24,580 nucleotides of DNA from Fibrobacter sp. UBA4373 (GTDB lineage Bacteria; Fibrobacterota; Fibrobacteria; Fibrobacterales; Fibrobacteraceae): the NCBI GenBank assembly GCA_002390045.1, contig DGSB01000070.1, positions 1-24,580 of the forward strand, read 5' to 3'. Shown here piece by piece: positions 1 to 8,546 of this stretch (positions are counted from its first letter, which is position 1; each line of letters opens with the position of its first letter). The notes beneath the pieces were generated by a model. The model made no database searches. It was not told where the DNA came from and was given only the letters and a program-made list of their open reading frames with translations. The translations under genes were made by a program, and so were the position numbers.

Positions 1-18
1 GCGGTTTTGAATACATAC

Positions 19-48
19 AAAAAAGGACCGCCGAAGCGATCCTTTTTC
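19..48 (-). terminator. Rho-independent terminator of adk
   Basis: Read on the minus strand, an A-rich arm plus GGATCGC pairs with GCGGTCC plus a T-run around a TTCG tetraloop, with one G-T wobble in the stem, and it ends in six T. It lies about 25 bases beyond the adk stop codon, so it ends the adk transcript. The stem and the T-tract are directly visible. Confidence 0.85.
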
Positions 49-71
49 TTCAAATAACGGAATTTTGAAAA

Positions 72-671
72 TTAGTTTGCAGACTTGGTGAAGTCCACAT
101 AAGCCTTGAGGACGTCAAGGAACACTTCATCCGGAGTGTTGTCGCCCGTGATGTGGCTGATGATCTTCGGATCATACTTTTCGAGAACCTTGGCGGTCGA
201 TTCCTTATAAACCTTGAGACGGTTCTTGATGACGTTTTCGTCTGCGTCGTCCTTACGGCCTTCGATCTTGGCGCGGTTCAAGAGACGAGCGACGATCGTA
301 GCTTCATCCTTGATGTCGAGCACAAAGATGTGCTTTACGTCAACGATCGGCTTGATGAGGTCCACCTGAGCGACCGTACGAGGAATACCGTCGAGGAGGA
401 GCGTGTCCTTGGCCGGGTTCAGCTTGTTCGTGTTGACAAGGCCTTCCACATAGCGACCAAAAATTTCAACCGTGGCTTCATCCGGAACGAGAAGACCCTT
501 GCTCGAATAAGAAGCAAGGAGCTTACCGCTTTCGCTAGACGGAGCGATGCCGCGGAAAATGTCACCCGTAGAGAGGTGCTTGAGAGCGGTAGTAGCGGCG
601 AGCTTTGCACCGACGGTACCCTTGCCCGAACCCGGTGCGCCAAAAATCAAAACAGCAGAAATTTGAGCCAT
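72..671 (-). CDS. adk: Adenylate kinase
   Basis: Cytosolic enzyme that interconverts ATP + AMP and 2 ADP, balancing the adenylate pool. The 199-residue protein begins MAQISAVLIF and has the P-loop GAPGSGKGT at residues 11-19, followed by the AMP-binding segment (LSTGDIFR) and the DGIPRT motif. The LID region after LLNRAKIEGRKDD is short and has no Cys4 zinc site, so this is a short- or intermediate-type kinase rather than a zinc-LID form. The open frame continues far upstream, but the ATG at 671 is chosen because it is preceded by ACGAGGTCTATC, a good ribosome-binding site, and because the P-loop then sits where the family expects it. It is monocistronic, divergent from pheS, and followed by its own terminator at 19-48. 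Confidence 0.96.
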   Translation of the reverse strand: MAQISAVLIFGAPGSGKGTVGAKLAATTALKHLSTGDIFRGIAPSSESGKLLASYSSKGLLVPDEATVEIFGRYVEGLVNTNKLNPAKDTLLLDGIPRTVAQVDLIKPIVDVKHIFVLDIKDEATIVARLLNRAKIEGRKDDADENVIKNRLKVYKESTAKVLEKYDPKIISHITGDNTPDEVFLDVLKAYVDFTKSAN

Positions 672-761
672 GATAGACCTCGTGTTAAAAAGTTTCGCGT
701 GAAAGATAGCAATACCTGCAAATCTTGACTTCCCCTCGTGCCAGGGAATTCCCTTTCTTTT

Positions 762-770
762 TATATTTTG
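762..770 (+). promoter_or_regulatory. Putative promoter box TATATTTTG of pheS
   Basis: TATATTTTG ends six bases before the pheS ATG. If TATATT acts as the -10 element, transcription would start about 2-3 bases before the start codon, giving an almost leaderless mRNA. There is no purine-rich ribosome-binding site between the box and the ATG. The same box, in nearly the same position, occurs before the HU gene (17111-17119). No convincing -35 element is visible. The function is inferred from position and repetition. Confidence 0.5.
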
Positions 771-776
771 GGTACT

Positions 777-1799
777 ATGAACGAAAATTTTTCCGAAGTC
801 CGTAAGCAGTTCGAAGCAGAACTCGCGGAAACCAAATTGAACGTCAAGGAAGCCGTCGACGCCCTCCGCGTCAAATGGCTCGGTAAAAAAGGTCAAATCA
901 CCGCCATGATGAAGCAGATGGCGACTCTTCCTGCAGAAGAACGTCCGTCCTTCGGAAAGCTCGTCAACGAACTCAAGCAGAGTGTTTCGGAACGCATCGA
1001 CAAGGCTCTTGAAGAAGCGAAAAAGAAAGCTCTGGAAGCGGAACTCGAAAAAGGTTGGACCGACACAAGCCTTCCGGGCAATGGAATTCCTGCCGGTTCC
1101 ACGCATCCTGTTTATGACGTTCGCGAAGAAATCATCGACTTCTTTTCCCAGATGGGTTTTGCCGTCGATACCGGTCGCGACATCGAAACGGACTGGTATA
1201 ACTTTGAAGCCCTGAATACGCCGCCGGACCATCCGAGCCGCGACATGCAGGACACGTTCTATGTCGGCGATAAGGTCATGCTCCGTACGCAGACTTCCGA
1301 CACTCAGATTCATTACATGGAAACGCACAAGCCGCCTTTCCGCATGATCGCTCCGGGCCATGTGTTCCGCGTCGACAACGATGCGACCCACGCTCCGATG
1401 TTCCAGCAGTGTGAAGGTCTTGTCGTGGACGAAACGATCACGTTCGCCCAGTTGAAAGGCGTTCTCCAGATCTTTATGAACAAGCTCTTTGGTGAAGGCG
1501 TCAAGACACGTTTCCGCCCGAGCTTCTTCCCGTTCACGGAACCTTCTGCCGAAATGGACGTCAGCTGCGTCTTCTGCGGCGGTAAAGGCTGCAAACGTTG
1601 TAAGGGCACCGGCTGGATGGAAATCGGCGGTTGCGGTTCCGTAGACCCGAACGTGTTCAAGAACTGCGGAATCGATCCGGAAAAGTACACGGGCTTCGCC
1701 TTCGGTTTCGGTCTCGATCGAATCGCTATGCTCCGTCATGAAATTCCGGAAATCGGCCTGATCACTTCGAACGACCAGAGATTCCTTTCGCAATTCTAA
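777..1799 (+). CDS. pheS: Phenylalanyl-tRNA synthetase alpha subunit
   Basis: Catalytic alpha subunit of the alpha2-beta2 phenylalanyl-tRNA synthetase, which charges tRNA-Phe in the cytosol. The 340-residue protein has an N-terminal helical coiled-coil arm (about residues 1-85, rich in K and E), then the class II core. Motif 2 is visible as FRVDNDATHAPMFQQCEG and motif 3 as GFAFGFGLDRIAML. An insertion with the pattern CxxCxGKGCxxCKGTGW, as in several bacterial lineages, suggests a bound zinc. The ATG at 777 is chosen because the coiled-coil arm starts there and a promoter box lies just upstream; the frame remains open to 738. The beta subunit gene pheT is not adjacent: a terminator at 1830-1861 follows directly, so pheS is a single-gene unit here. 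Confidence 0.96.
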   Translation: MNENFSEVRKQFEAELAETKLNVKEAVDALRVKWLGKKGQITAMMKQMATLPAEERPSFGKLVNELKQSVSERIDKALEEAKKKALEAELEKGWTDTSLPGNGIPAGSTHPVYDVREEIIDFFSQMGFAVDTGRDIETDWYNFEALNTPPDHPSRDMQDTFYVGDKVMLRTQTSDTQIHYMETHKPPFRMIAPGHVFRVDNDATHAPMFQQCEGLVVDETITFAQLKGVLQIFMNKLFGEGVKTRFRPSFFPFTEPSAEMDVSCVFCGGKGCKRCKGTGWMEIGGCGSVDPNVFKNCGIDPEKYTGFAFGFGLDRIAMLRHEIPEIGLITSNDQRFLSQF

Positions 1800-1829
1800 A
1801 GTTCTCCGAATTCAGCGAATTTTGCAAGC

Positions 1830-1861
1830 AAAAGACCGCCCCCACCAGGGAGCGGTCTTTT
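1830..1861. terminator. Bidirectional terminator between pheS and the CE1 esterase gene
   Basis: AAAAGACCGC and GCGGTCTTTT form a perfect 10 bp inverted repeat around a 12-base loop that can pair further through CCC/GGG. The A/T ends of the arms give a U-run on both strands. It sits between two convergent genes, 30 bases after the pheS stop and 17 bases after the stop of the minus-strand esterase gene, so it probably ends both transcripts. Confidence 0.9.
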
Positions 1862-1877
1862 GTTTGAGCAGGAAAGT

Positions 1878-3317
1878 TTAAAACTGTGTAATGAAATCCC
1901 AAGTCGCACGGGGAACCCACGATTCACTTGCTCCAGGATCTTTATGATTCCAAATATGTCCACCGTTTTGCGTGCACCAGCGTACCGGGAATCGTGGGTC
2001 TACAGAGGTATAATTATAGCAGACATGTTCTCCATAACCCGGATATTCCGTCGCCACTTCCTGAGTCGCATCCTTCCCTTCGGCACTTGCATATTTCAAT
2101 GCAGTATTCCGAGCGGAACGACCCAATTCTGGAGTGCAAAGATCGTCTTGTAAACCTAGCACGCCCATCCATGCAATTGGTTTGCCCGAATGTTCCGGGA
2201 TCCAAATATTGATATCCGCCGTTTCGTATACAGCGACACCGCGAAGAACATCTTGGTGATTTCGAGAAAGTCCATTCGTGAACATGGAACCATAGCTGAA
2301 TCCCGTCGAAAACACGCGGCTCGAATCGATACAAAGGTTTCCTTCCAAATCAGCGAGCAATTCGTCGAACAATGTGTAATCGTCTTGTCCCCACGGAGCC
2401 CATTCTCCATTCCCTTCCGGAGCCACAAAGATCGTCGTTTTCTGCGTGTCCAAAGGCTTTAAGCCGTAATAGCCTTCCTGCTGAACACCACCTGCCCAAC
2501 CACCCATACAGTGCATTCCAAAGACCAAACGATACGGCTTATTATTGTCATAATTATCCGGAATGTCAATACGGATTGTACGCGTACCCTTGCTCCAAGC
2601 AAATTCGTAGCTTCCCGATTTTACACGGTTCCAAGTTTTTCCGCAGCCCCGAGTCGGTACTGCTGCATTACCCTTTGCCCAACCAAAGGCGTATTGGACT
2701 TCCGACTTTTTCAACGTCAAAGTCAAGGAAGTATCCAGATTGGAAAGCGGCACCGTTAACGTATCAAAGGCCTCCGCTACAACCTGCAAAAGATCATTTT
2801 CACCGACTTCCTTTTTGAAGACTTTCGATTCCGAAACCGAAGTTTTTCCATTCGAGAACGTGCCCGAAAGATTTTCGGTCGAAGACAATGCAAAAACTTC
2901 ACGGTGATTTCCCTGCAAGAGATTTACCACATACTTTCCCTTTGCCGAAATCCTTTGAAGATTCAAGGAATGAACGCCGGATCCACTCATTTTCTTCGAA
3001 AAAATTTCATTTCCCACTAGGTCAAAGATTTTTACTTGGAAAGAAGCCGTCGAGTTCGAAGAAATCGAAAGGACTCCATTTTGCAAAGCCCACGATCCGA
3101 CAGGGATTTTTCCGGTCGTCAAAGAAACTTGGGCCTCTTCGATCAAGAATTCCCCATTGGCATCGGTCAGCGCTTCTTTATTTTTAGACAGAAGAGTCGC
3201 CTTTGCTCCAGAAATCGGATTGCCGTTTTCATCAACGACTTTCCCCTGTAAAGAATAAGAATATGCCGCCATCGACAACAGCAGCAACCATGCAAAAAGG
3301 GTTTGGAATTTTTTCAT
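1878..3317 (-). CDS. Secreted CE1-family esterase (feruloyl/acetyl-xylan esterase-like) with N-terminal accessory modules
   Basis: Predicted secreted alpha/beta-hydrolase of the feruloyl esterase/PHB-depolymerase type (CE1), likely removing ester groups from plant cell-wall xylan. The 479 residues comprise a signal peptide (1 to about 22), a CarboxypepD_reg-like beta-sandwich (about 23-65), a module resembling a type IX/Fibrobacter sorting domain (about 76-146, with VKIFDLVGNEIF and GKYVVNLL), a linker, and the catalytic domain (about 208-479). The likely triad is Ser341 in GFSYG, an Asp at 391 or 392 (LQDDLC) and His454 in GGHIW. The HCMGG segment near 269 fits the oxyanion region. The start at 3317 has a strong AGAGGAG ribosome-binding site, and the earlier in-frame start at 3452 lies inside the preceding terminator. 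It is monocistronic. The exact substrate cannot be read from the sequence. Confidence 0.85.
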   Translation of the reverse strand: MKKFQTLFAWLLLLSMAAYSYSLQGKVVDENGNPISGAKATLLSKNKEALTDANGEFLIEEAQVSLTTGKIPVGSWALQNGVLSISSNSTASFQVKIFDLVGNEIFSKKMSGSGVHSLNLQRISAKGKYVVNLLQGNHREVFALSSTENLSGTFSNGKTSVSESKVFKKEVGENDLLQVVAEAFDTLTVPLSNLDTSLTLTLKKSEVQYAFGWAKGNAAVPTRGCGKTWNRVKSGSYEFAWSKGTRTIRIDIPDNYDNNKPYRLVFGMHCMGGWAGGVQQEGYYGLKPLDTQKTTIFVAPEGNGEWAPWGQDDYTLFDELLADLEGNLCIDSSRVFSTGFSYGSMFTNGLSRNHQDVLRGVAVYETADINIWIPEHSGKPIAWMGVLGLQDDLCTPELGRSARNTALKYASAEGKDATQEVATEYPGYGEHVCYNYTSVDPRFPVRWCTQNGGHIWNHKDPGASESWVPRATWDFITQF

Positions 3318-3414
3318 ACACTCCTCTTTTTCTATTACACCCCTTAGAAAAATAGGCTTCGCAATTCCGTACAAACGCATCCATTCCAAGATTTGTGTGG
3401 ACAATCTATCCATA

Positions 3415-3447
3415 CAAAAAAGTCCCCATCCGAAGACGGGAACTTTT
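3415..3447 (-). terminator. Terminator of the carboxylase/ABC-transporter operon
   Basis: On the minus strand AAAGTTCCCGTC pairs with GATGGGGACTTT around a TTCG loop, with wobble pairs, and is followed by a T-run. It lies about 27 bases beyond the stop of the urea/guanidine carboxylase, so it closes that eight-gene operon. It also separates the operon from the esterase gene downstream, which must therefore have its own promoter between 3318 and 3414. Confidence 0.85.
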
Positions 3448-3473
3448 GTCATTTGGAGAGGATTGACTAAAAT

Positions 3474-6400
3474 TTAACGAGCCGTTTTCAGCGCAAAAAG
3501 GCACTGTCCCGAGCGGACTTCCATCGAAGTTTTGGCAAAAATCTGGGTAACTTCAGCATCTTCGTCAGCAACCACCGGGATTTCCGTTTTCATGCTTTCG
3601 AGGATCGCGAGAGTATCCCCCGCCTTGATCTTTGTTCCAACTTCCGTTACCACAAGTTTCCAAAGGCTTCCCGCCACCGGAGAGTAAACGCCCTCTTCGC
3701 TTTCGGCAAGACTTACTTCGGCAACCGGAGCCGTTTCAGCGCTATGGCTTTCGAAAGTGAATTGGCCTGTAGCAATCCAGCGAGCCTTTTCTTCTTCAAA
3801 CGCCTGTTTGCGTTTATTTTCAAAGGTGGCAATGGATTCCGCATTTTCGGCAAGGAACTTTTCGTATTCCGTGATGTCAAACGAACTTTCTTCGATCTTC
3901 ACATGGAACTTGCCCGCGACAAAGTCCTTTCGCATTTGCAGCAGTTCTTCTGCGCTGACTTCGTAATAGCGGATCCGGTCAAAGAATCGGAGCAAATACG
4001 GTAAAGTAAAATCGCTCGTCTTTTTGAAACGATTCCACATCTGCACGGTACGTCCAACGAATTGATAGCCGCCCGGGCCTTCCATTCCGTAGACGCACAT
4101 GTAAGCGCCTCCGATACCGACCGCATTTTCCGGCGTCCAAGTTCGTGCCGGATTATACTTGGTCGTGACCAGACGATGTCTTGGATCCAGCGGCGTCGCT
4201 ACAGGCGCTCCTAAATAAACATCACCCAGTCCCATGACCAAATAGTCTGCGTCAAAGACGATTTTCTTTACCTCTTCAACCGACTTCAAACCATTGACAC
4301 GGCGAATGAATTCGATGTTGTTCGGGCAGCACCATGGAGCGCCTGGACGGACTGTAGAGACATACTTTTGAATGGCAAGGCGCGTCTGCGGATCATCCCA
4401 AGAGAGCGGCAGATAAACGGTTCTTGTCGGAACTTTCGTTACCTTATTCTTCTTTAAATGTTCCGCCAAAGAAGCCAGGTTTTCAAGGATTTCCGCCTGA
4501 CGAATTTTGTGAATGTCATAATGAATCTGGATGGAACGAATTCCTGGCGTCACGTCGATGACGACATCCTTCAATTTTTCTTTTACCGCAAGCATCCACG
4601 CATGAGCCGTAAAGCGCAAGCGCAAATCAATGATGGCCGGTCCAAATTCCAAAAGAACATAATCATCCCCATCTGCACGGACAACGATATGTTCCATTTC
4701 ATTTTCCTGATGGAATTCCGCAATGATCGGAGATTCCACTTTTGCAGCAACAAGGGCAGGAATTTTCGCCGGAGCATCTACCGGATTTTCAAGGTTCGCT
4801 TCGCGGGCAAGGCGAATTTCTTCGGCTGCCGACGCCGAGAGCGGAACAAACTTCACCCGGTCACCGCTTTTCAGCTGCCCGATCTTCCAAAGCTCAGCAG
4901 AGACAATCGTAACCGGGCATGCAAAGCCTCCAAGGCTCGGGCCATCTACGCCCAAGATGATCGGCATATCGCCGGTAAAGTCAACAGTTCCCACAGCATA
5001 GGCGTTGTCGTGTAAATTCGAAGGATGTAGTCCGGCTTCGCCACCATCCGGGCGAGCCCACTTCGGTTGCGGCCCAATCAGACGAATGCCCGTTCGGGAA
5101 GAGTTATAGTGAACTTCCCAATTGGCCGCAAAAAAGGCGTCAACATCTTCCTTTGTCAAATAGTCCGGAGCACCGTGAGGACCATACATCACGCCGATTT
5201 CCCACTGCGTCGTAATTTCGGGCAAAGCTTCAACTGCAGGCGTTAACGGTTCCGCCACAGTCGCTTTTCCAATATGAAGGATGTCACCAGCCGAAAGGGC
5301 TCGCCCAGCATGACCGCCAAAACCACCCAACGTAAACGTCGACTTACTTCCTAAATAATCCGGAACATCAATGCCTCCGCGCACAGCGAGGTAAGCTCGT
5401 TGCCCGAGTTTCGTGATTCCGAACTTCAAAATGTCGCCATTTTCAATTTTTACAGGCTGATTTTTAGGGCAAGGATTTCCGTTTAACTTAGCCGGGAATT
5501 CACCACCCGTCCAAGCAATGACTGTCTTCGTATGGAAACAGATTGAGCAACCGGAAAGGGTCATTTCAAGGCCTGCGGCACTTTCCGCATTACCGACGAT
5601 TTTATTTGCCAAACGGAAGCTGTAGTTGTCCATCGGACCGGAAGGCGGAATGCCTACGTCCCAAAGATTCTGCCGGCCCGGATAATCTTGGACGGTTGTC
5701 TGTAACCCCGGAGCCACAATTTCAAAAGTCGAGTTTTCGTACTTGTAATCGTTTAAAATCCAAGTGGAAACTTTTCCCGAAACAAAGTCCTCCATTTCTA
5801 GGACATCTCGCAACAGCTTGATATTCGTTTCAAAGCCGCAGAGTTTTACTTCGGAAAGAGCCTTTTTCGCCTTGAAAATATTGTCTTCACGATCGTCGCC
5901 GGCGACGATTACCTTGGCAAGCAGCGGATCGTAAAAAGCGCTGACTTCCGTTCCGCGCGAAACCCATGTATCCACGCGAATGCCTTCGGGGAAGCTCACT
6001 TCCGTCAAAAGTCCACTCGAGGGGCGATAATTTTTACCCGGATCTTCCGCATAAACACGGAATTCCATCGCATGTCCCTTCGGAGTAAAAGTCGCCCCGA
6101 TTTCAAACGGTCGGACGCCTGCAGCCTGCTCAATCATCCAGCGGACAAGATCCACACCAAAAACCGTTTCCGTCACACCGTGTTCTACCTGCAAACGCGT
6201 ATTCACTTCGAGGAAATAGAACTGATCCGCCTTTGCATCATAAATAAATTCTACGGTCCCTGCCGAACGATATTTCACTCCTTGCGCCAAGCGAAGAGCC
6301 GATGCGTGCAAAGCCTTGCGAGTTTCTTCCGGAAGGCTCGGGGCAGGGGTTTCCTCCACGACCTTCTGATTTCGACGTTGCACAGAACAATCGCGTTCCC

Positions 6401-7070
6401 CCAAGACCACAGCGTTTCCTTCTCCGTCGCCAAAAATCTGAACTTCCACATGACGGCCGCGTTCCACATACTTTTCCACAAAGAGTCCCGCATTCTTAAA
6501 GTTATTTTCGCTCAGGCGCTTAATGCGGTCATAACTTTCACGCAGTTCCTGTTCGCTGTGGCAAATGCTCATACCAATGCCGCCACCGCCCGCAGTGCTT
6601 TTGAGCATAACCGGGTAGCCGATTTTTGCAGCGCCTTCTGCAGCGTCGTCCACATTTTCCAAAAGTCCAGTTCCCGGAACTAGCGGCACTCCAAATTCTT
6701 CGGCCAGTTCCTTACTGCGATGCTTGAGCCCAAATTCCACAAGCTGCGTTGGAGTCGGTCCGATAAACGCCACTCCATTTTCTTCCAAAGTCTTTGCAAA
6801 TTCCGCATTCTCGCTCAAAAATCCGTAGCCCGGATGAACCGCATCCGCACAGGTCTGTTTGATTGCAGAAAGTATTGCATCCACATTCAAATAGCTTTCT
6901 TTGGCTAAAGCGGGACCAATACGCACCGCTTCGTCCGCCATCAAAACATGAGCCGCACTTTCATCCGCATCGGAATAGACTGCGACAGACTGAATTCCCA
7001 TTTCCTTGAGGGAACGAATCACACGGCAAGCAATTTCACCGCGGTTTGCAATCAATACTTTCTTAAACAT
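3474..7070 (-). CDS. Biotin-dependent urea/guanidine carboxylase
   Basis: ATP- and bicarbonate-dependent carboxylase that makes allophanate from urea or carboxyguanidine from guanidine. The 1198 residues contain a biotin carboxylase with ATP-grasp fold (about 1-450; glycine-rich KSTAGGGGIGMS, ERDCSVQRR and FLEVNTRLQVEH), a KipA/AHS2-like carboxyltransferase part (about 455-740; starts TFEIVAPGLQTTVQDYPGR), a KipI/AHS1-like part (about 790-1080) and a C-terminal biotinyl domain with biotin attachment at Lys1161 in ESMKTE. There is no fused allophanate hydrolase; that gene is separate at 14191. It is the last gene of the operon, with an AGAGGAT ribosome-binding site before the ATG. The adjacent DUF1989 genes favour guanidine as substrate, by analogy with characterised clusters. 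Sequence reading alone does not settle urea versus guanidine. Confidence 0.93.
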   Translation of the reverse strand: MFKKVLIANRGEIACRVIRSLKEMGIQSVAVYSDADESAAHVLMADEAVRIGPALAKESYLNVDAILSAIKQTCADAVHPGYGFLSENAEFAKTLEENGVAFIGPTPTQLVEFGLKHRSKELAEEFGVPLVPGTGLLENVDDAAEGAAKIGYPVMLKSTAGGGGIGMSICHSEQELRESYDRIKRLSENNFKNAGLFVEKYVERGRHVEVQIFGDGEGNAVVLGERDCSVQRRNQKVVEETPAPSLPEETRKALHASALRLAQGVKYRSAGTVEFIYDAKADQFYFLEVNTRLQVEHGVTETVFGVDLVRWMIEQAAGVRPFEIGATFTPKGHAMEFRVYAEDPGKNYRPSSGLLTEVSFPEGIRVDTWVSRGTEVSAFYDPLLAKVIVAGDDREDNIFKAKKALSEVKLCGFETNIKLLRDVLEMEDFVSGKVSTWILNDYKYENSTFEIVAPGLQTTVQDYPGRQNLWDVGIPPSGPMDNYSFRLANKIVGNAESAAGLEMTLSGCSICFHTKTVIAWTGGEFPAKLNGNPCPKNQPVKIENGDILKFGITKLGQRAYLAVRGGIDVPDYLGSKSTFTLGGFGGHAGRALSAGDILHIGKATVAEPLTPAVEALPEITTQWEIGVMYGPHGAPDYLTKEDVDAFFAANWEVHYNSSRTGIRLIGPQPKWARPDGGEAGLHPSNLHDNAYAVGTVDFTGDMPIILGVDGPSLGGFACPVTIVSAELWKIGQLKSGDRVKFVPLSASAAEEIRLAREANLENPVDAPAKIPALVAAKVESPIIAEFHQENEMEHIVVRADGDDYVLLEFGPAIIDLRLRFTAHAWMLAVKEKLKDVVIDVTPGIRSIQIHYDIHKIRQAEILENLASLAEHLKKNKVTKVPTRTVYLPLSWDDPQTRLAIQKYVSTVRPGAPWCCPNNIEFIRRVNGLKSVEEVKKIVFDADYLVMGLGDVYLGAPVATPLDPRHRLVTTKYNPARTWTPENAVGIGGAYMCVYGMEGPGGYQFVGRTVQMWNRFKKTSDFTLPYLLRFFDRIRYYEVSAEELLQMRKDFVAGKFHVKIEESSFDITEYEKFLAENAESIATFENKRKQAFEEEKARWIATGQFTFESHSAETAPVAEVSLAESEEGVYSPVAGSLWKLVVTEVGTKIKAGDTLAILESMKTEIPVVADEDAEVTQIFAKTSMEVRSGQCLFALKTAR

Positions 7071-7106
7071 AAGATATCCTCTTCAAATTTTGGGCTGTAT
7101 TTTCAC

Positions 7107-7901
7107 TCACTTCAAAAGCGAAGCCAGCATCCGGCAAAGAACACCGCTCGGATTTTCCAATTCGTGCAGAATCGTAAAATGGTTGCAGCCTTCTAACAGC
7201 CCAAAAGTCACCGGAATTTTTTCAGCAGCACGACGTGTTGCAAATTCAAGACTTTGACGACGCAACTCCGGAAGTTCTTCCGCACCAACGACAATCGCCA
7301 TCGGCTTCGAAACACTCGAAATCCGCATCGGGCTCAAGTTCAAGATTTCCTCTGGAGAAAGATTCAACGCCTGATTCAAATAGCACTTGGAAATCGGTTC
7401 CAAGTCATAGATTCCACTGATCGCAAGAGCCGATTTTACAGAAGGCTCATCGAGCATCAGCGTCGCCAGATGTCCGCCAGCAGACCACCCGGAAACAACA
7501 ACCTTTTCCGTATCCGCCAGAAAAGCTTTGGCAAACTCACAAATCTTGTGAATGGCGTTGCGCACTTCCTGAACGATTTCCGAAAGGCTTGCCTCCGGCG
7601 CAAGCGTATAGCCGACCGAAGCAACATGCATTCCCAAAGACAGCGGACCCTTTGCCAAAAAACGGAACGTATTCTTGTGCCGCATTTGCCAATATCCACC
7701 GTGGACGAACACAAAGATTCCCGCACCCGGGTTTCCCGGGAAAAAGTCAAATTTCTCGCGGGCACCTTTTCCATACGGAACGTCCATTGTCCCCGAAAAA
7801 CGGGAGGCAAGCACATCGCTTCGCGCTTCAAAACCTCTTAAAAGCTCTGCGCTTTCCGCCACCGCTTTCGTGTTATCGTATGCAGCATCCAAATCAAGCA
7901 T
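7107..7901 (-). CDS. Alpha/beta hydrolase resembling kynurenine formamidase (AFMID type)
   Basis: Serine hydrolase of the esterase/arylformamidase group; the substrate here is unknown. Numbered from the ATG at 7901 (264 residues), it shows the oxyanion motif HGGYW (67-71), the nucleophile elbow GWSAGG (Ser140), a likely acid residue Glu209 in VVGAEELPE where AFMID-type enzymes have Asp, and His241 in GCNHF. The stretch SGIYDLEPI also recalls eukaryotic kynurenine formamidase. The start at 7901 is chosen because ATGCTTGA overlaps the stop of the frame-corrected DUF1989 gene upstream, an ordinary coupling arrangement. The frame stays open to an ATG at 7940, but those 13 extra codons overlap conserved DUF1989 coding sequence. 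It sits between the DUF1989 genes and the carboxylase, so a role on an amide or formyl derivative in the same pathway is plausible but unproven. Confidence 0.8.
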   Translation of the reverse strand: MLDLDAAYDNTKAVAESAELLRGFEARSDVLASRFSGTMDVPYGKGAREKFDFFPGNPGAGIFVFVHGGYWQMRHKNTFRFLAKGPLSLGMHVASVGYTLAPEASLSEIVQEVRNAIHKICEFAKAFLADTEKVVVSGWSAGGHLATLMLDEPSVKSALAISGIYDLEPISKCYLNQALNLSPEEILNLSPMRISSVSKPMAIVVGAEELPELRRQSLEFATRRAAEKIPVTFGLLEGCNHFTILHELENPSGVLCRMLASLLK

Positions 7902-8534
7902 CGAAAACAACCATTCGAATCGGGGTGGGATTGTAATCATTGCACGGATTATTCAACTGCGAACAATCGGAAAGCAAAAACAACACATCCATTTCAGCAC
8001 GTAGACGATGTACTTTCCAGGTCCCGAAATTCCGTCTGCAAATTCCAAACGGCCCGTATTATCCAAAATCACTTTGGTAAAGAAGTTTAGATTGCAGACC
8101 TGATCCCGTTTGCTCATGCCATAATCCTGCAAAGTTCGCACAAATGTATCGCGACAGCTGTGCATGTAACGGGTCTTGTCCGTATAACGCACACAGTTTC
8201 CTTCCGCCGAGCAGCCACTTCCAAGCGTATCATGTTCGCCACACGTGTCCGCAATAACCGTAAGCATCGGATTGTCGTCATTCGAGCGAATGACAGTCCC
8301 AAGTTCAATCATCGAATTCGCCTGAGCCGTAATCGTATTTTGCGCACTATAACGCTCCGAAGTGTCATGCGCATTATAGACCTGCACATCGCCAGACTGA
8401 TTTCCTTCGACATCGATCAAGCGGAGCACCTGTCCTTTCTTTAGCAAAAGCATCTTGCCTTCGCCTGCATAAGCCATGACATCAAAACAAGCTTCTTCGA
8501 TTTGACGGTCGCATTCTTTCCGTTTCGAGTTCAT
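7894..8534 (-). pseudogene. Third DUF1989 gene (UAAP2-like), interrupted by an apparent 1-base deletion
   Basis: Paralogue of the gene just upstream (8547-9188), sharing the motif SNDDNPMLT, a GEHDTLGSGCS block and CNLNFF. As written, the frame runs 193 residues to a stop at 7953 and ends in an unrelated tail after GPGKYIV. Reading one frame over from position 8001 restores RAEMDV, then QLNNPCNDYNPTPIRM, and a stop at 7894. This matches the paralogue residue for residue in spacing. One base is missing within 8002-8009. Restoring it gives 642 nt, the same length as the paralogue. There is no slippery heptamer, so programmed frameshifting is unlikely. Either this is a very recent mutation or a sequencing/assembly error. 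The start has a CGAGGTG ribosome-binding site. If intact, it would be a carboxyguanidine deiminase-type subunit. Confidence 0.85.
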
Positions 8535-8546
8535 AAAACACCTCGT

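Noticed and set aside
153..728. Long plus-strand open frame opposite adk
   Set aside because: It is the antisense of a clear adenylate kinase, shows no recognisable domain, and has no ribosome-binding site.
672..1793. Extension of the adk reading frame far upstream, giving a 573-residue protein
   Set aside because: The extra stretch is antisense to pheS, has no family resemblance, and the ATG at 671 has a good ribosome-binding site and correct P-loop position.
4310..4360. Doubled Cys (PWCCPNN) in the carboxyltransferase part of the carboxylase, possibly a one-residue insertion
   Set aside because: My memory of the family consensus at this point is not reliable enough, and the reading frame is intact. 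An alignment is needed before calling it unusual.
7953..8010. Programmed ribosomal frameshift as an explanation for the interrupted DUF1989 gene
   Set aside because: No slippery heptamer or stable downstream structure is evident at the shift point, and the paralogue has none. A simple one-base loss fits better.
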